A DNA stretch of 23,905 bases, taken from contig JACCXR010000363.1 of NCBI GenBank assembly GCA_013696915.1, positions 1 to 23,905 of the forward strand, written 5' to 3'. Both the position numbers and the translations under genes were made by a program. Below are positions 17,691-23,905 of the stretch, piece by piece (the first letter of the stretch is position 1; every line of letters starts with the position of its first letter). The stretch is from Euzebyaceae bacterium. GTDB lineage: Bacteria > Actinomycetota > Nitriliruptoria > Euzebyales > Egibacteraceae. The notes under the pieces are model-generated. The model saw only the letters and a program-made list of their open reading frames with translations, was not told where the DNA came from and did no database searches.

Positions 17691-19387
17691 ATTCCGGCGA
17701 CCTCACGGTGCTGGCCGTCGTCGTCGGCGTGAGCGTCGTCCTCGCGGTCGGTCTGCGGCCGCGCGGCACCTCGACGCTCGACTTCTACCTGGCAGGGCAG
17801 CGCATCGGCATCCTGACGAACGCCTGCGCGATCTGCGGCGACTACTTCTCGGCCGCTTCGTTCCTGGGGGTCGCGGCCGCGGTGTACGCCTCGGGGCTGG
17901 ACGGGGTGTGGTACGCGACGGGGTTCGCGGCCGGCTTCGTGCCGGTGCTGCTGTTCGTTGCCGCGCCGCTTCGGCGCTTCGGCGAGTTCTCCATCCCAGA
18001 CTTCCTGGGGCGCCGGCTGCAGTCGGAGCCGGTGCGGCTGTGCGCGGTCGTCGTCGTCGAGCTCGTGATCCTCTCCTACCTGGTCCCGCAGGCGGTCGGC
18101 AGCGGCATCACGTGGCAGCTGCTGGTGGGCGGCGGTCTCGGCGGGCTCTCCCCCTACGCGACCGGGGTGATCGTGTCGACGGCGGCGATCACGGCGATCG
18201 TCGCGCTGGGCGGGATGCGCGGGACGACGTGGACGCAGGCCGTGCAGTTCCTCTTCCTGCTCGCCACGCTGCTGTGGTTGACGGCCATCGCGCTCGGCTC
18301 GGGGTTCTCCTATCCGGGGGCCGTGGCGCGCCTCGGCGAGGAGCCGCTGCGCAACCCGGTGCAGACCGACGAGGGCTGGGTGCTGCGCGCGGAGCCCAAC
18401 GCGCTCCACCCCGACGAGCCGGCCCGCTTCTCGCAGCCGGGGTCGCGGTACGGCCGCTTCGGCCAGTTCGCGCTGGTCGTCACGCTGATGCTCGGCACGA
18501 CCGGCCTCCCGCACGTGATGAACCGCTTCTTCACCAGCCCGTCGGGCAGGGCCGCCCGCATGACGACGGTGTGGGTCCTCGGCTTCGCGGGGCTGTTCTA
18601 TGCCCTGGCGGTGCTCCTAGGCACGGCCGCGCGTGCCCTCATCCCCGGCGCCGTCGCGGGGCGGCCATGGCTCGCGGCGATCACGGTGGACGGGGTGCTG
18701 CGCGTGCCCGAGCACGCGCTGCTCGTGCTCGGCCGCCTCTACGGGGGCAGCGGCGGCCTGGGCGTCATCGCGAGCGGCGCGCTGGTCGCGGTGATGTCGA
18801 CCATCGCCGGCCTCCTGCTCGCCGCGGCGGCTTCGTGGGGGCACGACGTCTACGAGCGGCATGTCAATCCCGGGGCGACGCAGCGGCAGGCCGTCCTCGC
18901 CGGGCGGGTCGCCGTGGTCGTCGCGGCGGCGGCGTCCGCGGCTATGGCGCTGGGCCTGAGCCCGGAGACGGTCTCGTCGCGCTTCCCCTCCATCGTGGCG
19001 CAGATGGTCACCTGGGCCTTCGCCCTGGCCGGGTCGGCGCTCACGCCGGTCCTGCTGCTGACCGTCTGGTGGCGGCGCACGACGGCCCCCGCCGCCGTCG
19101 CGGGGATGGTGGTGGGGGCCGTGTCGTCCGTCGCGCTCCTGGCCGTCGGCCTCGCGGGCGGCGCCCAGGACGAGGTCGCCCGCGGGCTGCTCGTGACTCC
19201 GACGCTGCTTGCCGCGCCGCTGGGACTGCTCACGACCGTGGTCGTGTCCCGGCTCACCGCACCGCCGACCGACGTCGACGCGGCCTGGATCAAGCTCCAC
19301 GGCACCGCCGCCGACCGGCACGCCGAACGGCTCGCGAGGCTGACCATCCGCGGCGTGGCGCCCGACGCCGCAGAGGTGTCCCGGTGA
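17687..19387 (+). CDS. Sodium:solute symporter, monocarboxylate (ActP/MctC)-like
   Basis: A second SSS-family Na+-coupled transporter, 566 aa with about 13 membrane helices. Seen: STLDFYLAGQRIGILTNACAICGDYFSAASFLG, FGEFSIPDFLGRRLQSE, ALGGMRGTTWTQAVQF and GTTGLPHVMNRFFTSPSGRAARMTTVW. The last motif is shared with the other symporter in this window (GTAGLPHIIVRFYTT). The closest functional families known to me are acetate/pyruvate permeases ActP and MctC; the substrate is unproven. The GTG start has AGAGGGG about 8 nt upstream and overlaps the preceding stop; its own stop overlaps the histidine kinase start. It is thus the second of four tightly coupled genes. Confidence 0.92.
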   Translation: MNSGDLTVLAVVVGVSVVLAVGLRPRGTSTLDFYLAGQRIGILTNACAICGDYFSAASFLGVAAAVYASGLDGVWYATGFAAGFVPVLLFVAAPLRRFGEFSIPDFLGRRLQSEPVRLCAVVVVELVILSYLVPQAVGSGITWQLLVGGGLGGLSPYATGVIVSTAAITAIVALGGMRGTTWTQAVQFLFLLATLLWLTAIALGSGFSYPGAVARLGEEPLRNPVQTDEGWVLRAEPNALHPDEPARFSQPGSRYGRFGQFALVVTLMLGTTGLPHVMNRFFTSPSGRAARMTTVWVLGFAGLFYALAVLLGTAARALIPGAVAGRPWLAAITVDGVLRVPEHALLVLGRLYGGSGGLGVIASGALVAVMSTIAGLLLAAAASWGHDVYERHVNPGATQRQAVLAGRVAVVVAAAASAAMALGLSPETVSSRFPSIVAQMVTWAFALAGSALTPVLLLTVWWRRTTAPAAVAGMVVGAVSSVALLAVGLAGGAQDEVARGLLVTPTLLAAPLGLLTTVVVSRLTAPPTDVDAAWIKLHGTAADRHAERLARLTIRGVAPDAAEVSR

Positions 19388-20685
19388 GGCGCGGCGGCGG
19401 GCTGCTCGCCCTTGCGGTCAGTGCCCTGTGGCTGTTCGTCTACGTCGTCACCCGCGTGGTGACCGACCCCCCGCTGGGGACGCACTGGACCGTTCTGGCG
19501 GGGGTTTTCCTGACGAACCTGCTGATCCTCGGCTACCCGTCTGCGTTGCGCGGGCCGCGGCTGCTCCGGCCGCGTCAGGCCCGCGCCCGCAGGCCCCAGG
19601 GCACCTTCGCCGTTGTCGGTCCCGGCATGCCGTTGCGCTCGGGGCTGACGGCCGGGGCCGCCGAGCGCACGGTCAAGCTCCTCCGCCCCCTGCTGAGCGG
19701 CGACGCGGTGGCGATCACCGATCGGGAACAGGTCCTCGCGTTCACCGGTCCGGGGCACGATCATCACCGGCGGGGAGCGCCGTTGAAGACCGACGCGACC
19801 CGCCGGGTCCTCGCCGGGGCCCGCACCGCCGTCGTCCGGGACCGCCGCGAGCTGGGCTGCTCGGAGGCCGGCTGCCCGCTGCGCACCGCCGTGATCGCGC
19901 CGCTGGCGATCGGCAGGCGGGTCGTGGGGACGCTGAAGGTGTACCGGCTCGACGCCGTCCCTCCGCCGCGGGAGCTGATCGAGGGCATGGCCGGGATCCT
20001 CGCCCTGCATCTGGAGCTCGCGGAGCTGGACCGGGAGCGCCAGCTCGCGGCCGACGCCAAGCTGGACGCCCTGCGCGCGCAGATCAACCCGCACTTCCTG
20101 TTCAACACCCTGAACACGATCGCGTCGAAGGCCCGCACCGACCCCGAGGAGGCGCGCCAGCTACTGCTGCGGCTGTCGGATTTCTTCCGCTACTCGATCC
20201 GCCAGGACGGCCACTTCGCCGACTTCGGGCAGGAGTACTTCTTCGTCCGCACGTACCTGTCCCTGGAGCAGGCGCGCTTCGGCGAGCGTCTCGCGGTGCG
20301 CTACGACGTCGACCCGCAGGTGCTCGGCGTCCAGGTGCCGGTGCTGACGATCCAGCCCCTGGTCGAGAACGCCGTCAAGCACGGGCTGGCGGAGAAGGTC
20401 GGCGGCGGGACGGTCGTGCTCCGCGCCCGCGTCGACCCGCTGGCGCGCACCACGACGATCCAGGTCCGCGACGATGGGGTGGGCATGGACGCGGAGACGA
20501 TCGCCCGGGCGCTGGACGGCGGCGGCCGGGGCGGGGCGCCGGACGGCGGCGGACCGGACGGCGGCATCGGGCTGCGGAACATCAGCCAGCGGCTCGCGAC
20601 GTTGTTCGGGGAGCGCTACTCGATCGACGTCCGGTCCCGGCCCGGCGAGGGGACGACGGTGGACCTGCGGATGCCGCTGCGATGA
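19384..20685 (+). CDS. LytS-type sensor histidine kinase with GAF-like domain
   Basis: A 433-aa membrane-bound sensor kinase. Layout: two membrane helices (about 7-26 and 35-55), a GAF-like domain (about 75-215), then a His_kinase (LytS/YehU-type) module with phospho-acceptor His237 in QINPHFLFNTLNTIA, N-box VENAVKHGL, G1 box DDGVGMD and GIGLRN. The GAF-like part includes AITDREQVLAFTG, a cysteine pair (C-x4-C, GCSEAGC) and APLAIGRRVVGTLKVYR. Typical LytS proteins have five or more membrane helices; this one is reduced. A Gly/Asp-rich insertion (about residues 380-396) lies in the ATP lid. GTG start and stop both overlap neighbouring genes, so it is probably made with the symporter and signals to the LytTR regulator. 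Confidence 0.92.
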   Translation: MRRGGGLLALAVSALWLFVYVVTRVVTDPPLGTHWTVLAGVFLTNLLILGYPSALRGPRLLRPRQARARRPQGTFAVVGPGMPLRSGLTAGAAERTVKLLRPLLSGDAVAITDREQVLAFTGPGHDHHRRGAPLKTDATRRVLAGARTAVVRDRRELGCSEAGCPLRTAVIAPLAIGRRVVGTLKVYRLDAVPPPRELIEGMAGILALHLELAELDRERQLAADAKLDALRAQINPHFLFNTLNTIASKARTDPEEARQLLLRLSDFFRYSIRQDGHFADFGQEYFFVRTYLSLEQARFGERLAVRYDVDPQVLGVQVPVLTIQPLVENAVKHGLAEKVGGGTVVLRARVDPLARTTTIQVRDDGVGMDAETIARALDGGGRGGAPDGGGPDGGIGLRNISQRLATLFGERYSIDVRSRPGEGTTVDLRMPLR

Positions 20686-21419
20686 GGGCGCGGTGTCTCA
20701 TCGTCGACGACGAGGCGCCTGCGCGCGAGGAACTGCGCTTCCTCCTGCGGGGGTTCGACGACGTCCAGGTCGTCGGCGAGGCGACGAACGCGGAGGAGGC
20801 GCTGGTGCTCCTCGGCTCGCTGACCTACGACGTGGTGCTGCTCGACATCCGCATGCCCGGCGGCACCGGGCTGGAGGTGGCGGCCGCGCTCCGCGACTCG
20901 CCGCAGCGGCCGGCGGTGATCTTCACGACCGCCTACCCGGACCATGCCGTCGAGGCCTTCGACCTCGAGGCGGCCGACTACCTCGTGAAGCCCTTCGACG
21001 CCGGCCGCCTGCGCCGCGCCCTGGACCGGGCGCTGTCCACCGGGGCCGACGAGGACGAGCCGCCGGTGCCGGACGCCGGCTCCGAGGCGCTCGGCCGCAT
21101 CCCGGTGCAGCGCGGTGACCGCACCGTCCTGGTCGACGAGTCGGAGATCGTCTACGCCAGCGCCGCGCGGGGCTACTCCTACCTCAAGCTCGCGGAGGAT
21201 CGGGTGCTGGTCAGCTGGTCGCTGTCCGACCTCGAGCGTCGCCTGTCCGGCCACTTCTTCCGCGCCCACCGGTCGTACCTCGTCAACCTCGACCACGTCC
21301 GCGAGCTGATGCCCGACTTCAAGGGCGCCCTCGTGCTGGTCATGGACGACGCCCAGCGCAGCCGCGTGGAGGTCTCCCGACGCCAGGCGCGCGAGCTCCG
21401 CCGCCTCCTCGGCCTGTAG
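20682..21419 (+). CDS. LytTR-family response regulator
   Basis: A 245-aa two-domain regulator. The receiver domain (about 1-120) has the acidic pocket Asp9/Asp10 (IVDDEAPARE), phospho-acceptor Asp55 (VVLLDIRMPG), Thr in FTTAYPDHA and Lys in LVKPFDA. A linker rich in Asp, Glu and Pro follows. The LytTR DNA-binding domain (about 145-245) has RTVLVDESEIVYASAARGYSYLK, FFRAHRSYLVNLDHV and MDDAQRSRVEVSRRQARELRRLLG. The ATG overlaps the kinase stop (ATGA). LytTR proteins bind direct repeats about 20 bp apart; I found no certain pair near the symporter promoters. The first unit of a tandem repeat covers its last codons. Confidence 0.94.
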   Translation: MRARCLIVDDEAPAREELRFLLRGFDDVQVVGEATNAEEALVLLGSLTYDVVLLDIRMPGGTGLEVAAALRDSPQRPAVIFTTAYPDHAVEAFDLEAADYLVKPFDAGRLRRALDRALSTGADEDEPPVPDAGSEALGRIPVQRGDRTVLVDESEIVYASAARGYSYLKLAEDRVLVSWSLSDLERRLSGHFFRAHRSYLVNLDHVRELMPDFKGALVLVMDDAQRSRVEVSRRQARELRRLLGL

Positions 21420-21471
21420 CCCGCTCCCCCTGTACCCCGCTCGGCCTGCAGCCCACTCGGCCTGCAGACCT
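21408..21471. repeat. Four tandem 16-bp units across the LytTR gene stop codon
   Basis: CTCGGCCTGTAGCCCG, CTCCCCCTGTACCCCG, CTCGGCCTGCAGCCCA and CTCGGCCTGCAGACCT follow one another without gaps. The first unit contains the last codons and TAG stop of the response regulator. Units 3 and 4 are the most alike. It precedes a terminator hairpin. Confidence 0.8.
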
Positions 21472-21480
21472 CCCTGGCTG

Positions 21481-21516
21481 CGAAGGGTAGGCGCGGCTAT
21501 CGGCGCCTACCCTTCG
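21481..21516. terminator. Bidirectional stem-loop between LytTR gene and mdh operon
   Basis: CGAAGGGTAGGCGC (21481-21494) and its perfect complement (21503-21516) form a 14-bp stem with an 8-nt loop. It lies midway between convergent stop codons at 21419 and 21535, as expected of a shared terminator. Confidence 0.75.
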
Positions 21517-21534
21517 AACGCTGAGCCGGGGCGC

Positions 21535-21789
21535 TCAGTACTCCTCGTCCTGCTCCAGGACCAGTCCCTCGAGGTCGTCGCGGGCGGTGTCACGGTCGTG
21601 CTCGCTCGCCTCGGGCTCCGGGCGCGGCTCGGTGGCGACGCGGCGGACCTCGTCGGGGTCGAGCCCGTCGTCGGCGAGGGCGCGGAGCTCCTCGTCGGTC
21701 AGCTCGATCTCGGGCTGTTCGGGCGTCCGCCGGCGCGTCCGCCGCCCGGCGGTGTCGGCGGTCGGCGCGTTCTTGCGCTCGCGGGCCAT
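21535..21789 (-). CDS. Small acidic hypothetical protein downstream of mdh
   Basis: An 84-aa protein with a basic N-terminal part (ERKNAPTADTAGRRTRRRT) and a strongly acidic remainder (IELTDEELRALADDGLDPDEVRRV, then an Asp/Glu-rich tail ending EQDEEY). No membrane segment or known domain was recognised; it looks largely helical or disordered. The ATG is preceded by AGGAG at about 6 nt and lies 11 nt after the mdh stop, so it is probably co-transcribed with mdh. The longer in-frame extension to 21984 overlaps mdh and is not supported. Confidence 0.7.
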   Translation of the reverse strand: MARERKNAPTADTAGRRTRRRTPEQPEIELTDEELRALADDGLDPDEVRRVATEPRPEPEASEHDRDTARDDLEGLVLEQDEEY

Positions 21790-21800
21790 GGAAGCTCCTG

Positions 21801-22730
21801 TCAGATGAGGGAGTCGATGTCGGCCTGCTTCGTGCGGACCGCCTCGGCGGCTGCGCGCAGGTTGGCCAGCTCGCTGCCGGTGAGGTCCAGCTCGACGACC
21901 TCTTGAACGCCGGCGCGGCCGAGCCTCGCCGGCACGCCGAGGTAGACGTCGGCGATGCCGTACTGCCCGGTCACCCAGGCGCACACCGGCATGACGGCGC
22001 CCTCGTCCCTGGCGATCGCCTCGGCCATGCGCGCCGCGGCCGACGACGGCGCGTAGTACGCCGACCCCGTCTTTAGCAGCGCCACGACCTCGGCGCCGCC
22101 GTCCCGGGTGGCCTGCACGAGCTCCTCGACCTCGTCGTCGGGGAGCAGTTCGGCGAGGGGCTTGCCGTCGACGGTCACCTTGGACGGGACCGGCACCATC
22201 GTGTCGCCGTGCGAGCCCAGCGTGATCGCGTCGACGGCCAGCGGCGAGACGCCCAGGCGCTCGGCGACCTTGTCGGCGAACCGGGCGGTGTCGAGCATGC
22301 CCGCCTGACCCATGACGCGCTCCGGCGGGAAGCCCGAGACGCGCTGGAACAGCGCGGTCATCTCGTCGAGGGGGTTGGACACCACGATGACGACCGCGTC
22401 CGGTGAGCTCGACGCGACCTCCTTCGCGACGCCTCCGACGATCTGCGCGTTGTCCGACAACAGGTCCATGCGGCTCATGCCGGGCTTGCGGGGCTTGCCG
22501 GCGGTGACGATGACGAGATCGCTGCCTGCGGTGTCGCCGTAGTCGTTGGTGCCGACCACGCGGGTGGTGAAGCGCTCGATCGGCCGGGACTGGTTCATGT
22601 CGAGCGCGAGGCCCTGGGGGAGGCCCTCGACGATGTCGGTCATGACCACCTCGTCGGCGAAGCCCTTCTCGGCGATGCGCTGCACGGTGGTCGACCCGTA
22701 CTTGCCCGCACCGACAACGGTGATCTTCAC
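21801..22730 (-). CDS. mdh: Malate dehydrogenase (LDH-like type)
   Basis: NAD-dependent interconversion of malate and oxaloacetate in the TCA cycle. The product is 309 aa, typical of the LDH-like class. Seen: Rossmann motif VVGAGKYGSTT at the N-terminus; Asp in VVMTDIVEG at the end of beta-2, favouring NAD; substrate-binding arginines in GKPRKPGMSRMDLL, malate-type rather than lactate-type; VSNPLDEMT; and the catalytic His in LGSHGDTMVP. The GTG at 22730 has GAGGAGGG about 6 nt upstream and gives the expected N-terminus (MKITVVGAG); the longer frame to 22802 overlaps folD. A TAGGCT box (22785-22780) overlapping the folD stop could be its own -10. Confidence 0.95.
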   Translation of the reverse strand: MKITVVGAGKYGSTTVQRIAEKGFADEVVMTDIVEGLPQGLALDMNQSRPIERFTTRVVGTNDYGDTAGSDLVIVTAGKPRKPGMSRMDLLSDNAQIVGGVAKEVASSSPDAVVIVVSNPLDEMTALFQRVSGFPPERVMGQAGMLDTARFADKVAERLGVSPLAVDAITLGSHGDTMVPVPSKVTVDGKPLAELLPDDEVEELVQATRDGGAEVVALLKTGSAYYAPSSAAARMAEAIARDEGAVMPVCAWVTGQYGIADVYLGVPARLGRAGVQEVVELDLTGSELANLRAAAEAVRTKQADIDSLI

Positions 22731-22782
22731 GATGTGCCCTCCTCGGGTGGCGATCGCGTCCCGCCCCGTCACGCCGAAGAGC

Positions 22783-23649
22783 CTACCCCGCGATCCCTGC
22801 ATGCCGCCGCGCGGCGAGCAGGGTGTTCGCCAGGAGCATCGCCCGGGTCATCGGCCCGACGCCGCCCGGCACGGGCGTGATCGCGCCGGCGACCCGGGCC
22901 ACCTCGGGGAAGTCGACGTCGCCGAAGAGGCTGCCGTCCGCGCGGCGGTTGATGCCGACGTCGACCACCGCGGCGCCGGGGACGATCATCTCCGCGGTCA
23001 GCGTGTGGGGGTGGCCGGTCGCGACCACGACGATGTCGGCGCGGCGCGTGTGGGCGGCGAGGTCGGCCGTCCCGGTGTGGCACAGGGTGACCGTGGCGTT
23101 GGCGGCCCGCAGCGACAGCAGCAGCGCGAGGGGGCGGCCGACGAGCTGGGACCGGCCGACGATGACGACGTTCGCGCCGGCCACCGGGATGCCGTACTCA
23201 GCGAGCAGTAGCTGGCAGCCGAGCGGCGTGGCGGGGACGAAGGTCGGGTCGCCGCGCAGCAGCCGCCCCCCGTTGACGGGGTGCAGCCCGTCGACGTCCT
23301 TGGCCGGGTCGATGCGCTCCTGAGCCGCCACCGCGTCGAGCCCGCCCGGCAGGGGCATCTGCACGATGATGCCGCTGACGTCAGGGTCGGCGTTCAACCG
23401 GTCGATCTCGCGGTGGAGGTCCCGCTGGGTGGTGCCGGCGGGGAGGCGAACCCCGAGCCACCGCATGCGCACGGCGCGGCAGTCGCGTTCCTTCCCGTCG
23501 ACGTACACGGCGCTGGCCGGGTCGTCGCCCACGAGGACGGCCGCGAGGCCGGGCACGACGCCCGCCGCCGCCAGGCCGGCGACCTCGCCGGCGATCCGGT
23601 CACGGATCGCGGCCGCGACGGCCTTGCCGTCGATGATCCGTGCCGTCAT
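22783..23649 (-). CDS. folD: Bifunctional methylenetetrahydrofolate dehydrogenase / methenyltetrahydrofolate cyclohydrolase
   Basis: Interconverts 5,10-methylene-THF and 10-formyl-THF in one-carbon metabolism. The product is 288 aa, the usual length. Seen: SAVYVDGKERDC with Tyr49 and catalytic Lys53; IIVQMPLPGGLD; PAKDVDGLHPVN with the substrate-binding Asp; the NAD(P)-binding motif VGRSQLVGRPLALLL; and C-terminal PVPGGVGPMTRAMLL. It starts at ATG 23649. It is followed by mdh after 52 nt and preceded on the same strand by a small membrane protein gene ending 27 nt upstream, so all may belong to one transcription unit. Confidence 0.96.
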   Translation of the reverse strand: MTARIIDGKAVAAAIRDRIAGEVAGLAAAGVVPGLAAVLVGDDPASAVYVDGKERDCRAVRMRWLGVRLPAGTTQRDLHREIDRLNADPDVSGIIVQMPLPGGLDAVAAQERIDPAKDVDGLHPVNGGRLLRGDPTFVPATPLGCQLLLAEYGIPVAGANVVIVGRSQLVGRPLALLLSLRAANATVTLCHTGTADLAAHTRRADIVVVATGHPHTLTAEMIVPGAAVVDVGINRRADGSLFGDVDFPEVARVAGAITPVPGGVGPMTRAMLLANTLLAARRHAGIAG

Positions 23650-23676
23650 GCGGGCTCCTGGACAGGCGGAGCCTCA

Positions 23677-23886
23677 TCATGCCGGAATTCGCGGGCCCCG
23701 GAAGGTCTCGACCACGCTCCCGATCGTGCGTCCCGCAAGGCGCGCCGCCGCCGCCGCGCGCCCGGCGACCACGGCGAACGGCAGGCAGGCCGCGGTGCCG
23801 GCGACGATGACCAGCGCTCCGGCCAGCCAGCACGGCAGCAGCAGGAGCCGCACCAGGGCGGCGCCGCCACCGCGCGCGCCCGACAT
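23677..23886 (-). CDS. Small membrane protein, function unknown
   Basis: A 69-aa product from ATG 23886 with one long or two close hydrophobic stretches (about residues 9-45, including LLLLPCWLAGALVIVAGTAACLPFAV) and a short polar tail ending FRGPRIPA. No family is recognised. The frame remains open from the ATG to the window's right edge, so the true start may lie outside. It ends 27 nt before folD on the same strand. Confidence 0.5.
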   Translation of the reverse strand: MSGARGGGAALVRLLLLPCWLAGALVIVAGTAACLPFAVVAGRAAAAARLAGRTIGSVVETFRGPRIPA

Positions 23887-23905
23887 CGCGGCGCCGACGC
23901 CGGCC

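Noticed and set aside
17908..19383. N-terminal extension of the histidine kinase frame over the symporter gene
   Set aside because: The upstream part is out-of-frame shadow sequence of the symporter; the GTG at 19384 with GTGA overlap gives a normal kinase start.

Overview
The window is high-GC bacterial DNA (roughly 70% G+C by eye). It is densely packed, with many 1-4 nt start/stop overlaps (GTGA, ATGA, TGATG), GTG starts and purine-rich Shine-Dalgarno sites. Gene content and protein style point to an actinobacterium: SdhC/SdhD close to Streptomyces and Mycobacterium forms, a DUF4212/symporter pair, a MarR-YceI pair and a Phd/VapC module. I cannot name the genus; a deep-branching actinobacterial class is a guess. 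No rRNA, tRNA, CRISPR array, insertion sequence or prophage was seen.

Layout. (1) 1-1427, minus: methylmalonyl-CoA mutase large subunit, cut by the left edge. (2) 1745-5139, plus: sdhCDAB, with an unusual 67-bp inverted-repeat element and a 34-codon ORF between sdhA and sdhB. (3) 5356-7363, plus: glutamate dehydrogenase overlapping a SAM-dependent methyltransferase whose 3' end is tandemly duplicated. (4) 7421-8555: divergent marR and yceI sharing a palindrome-rich promoter. (5) 8575-11866, minus: trpS-uup-orn, translationally coupled. (6) 11993-12615, plus: Phd/VapC-type toxin-antitoxin pair. (7) 12626-16644, minus: DUF4212 small subunit, VC_2705-type sodium:solute symporter, then acetyl-CoA synthetase. 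(8) 16889-21419, plus: a four-helix membrane protein, then a small membrane protein, a second sodium:solute symporter, a LytS-type histidine kinase and a LytTR response regulator; the last four overlap by 4 nt each. (9) 21535-23886, minus: a small membrane protein, folD, mdh and a small acidic protein.

Most genes belong to central carbon metabolism. Acetate or related short acids would enter through one or both symporters and be activated by Acs. Propionyl units would reach succinyl-CoA through the mutase. Succinate dehydrogenase and malate dehydrogenase carry the carbon through the TCA cycle, and glutamate dehydrogenase links 2-oxoglutarate to nitrogen. The most system-like locus is 17331-21419, where a two-part symporter is translationally coupled to its own LytS/LytTR two-component system, head-to-head with a second two-part symporter plus Acs. 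This looks like a carboxylate uptake-and-sensing unit. The substrate and the regulatory link are inferred, not shown. The strongest structural oddity is the inverted-repeat element inside the sdh operon.
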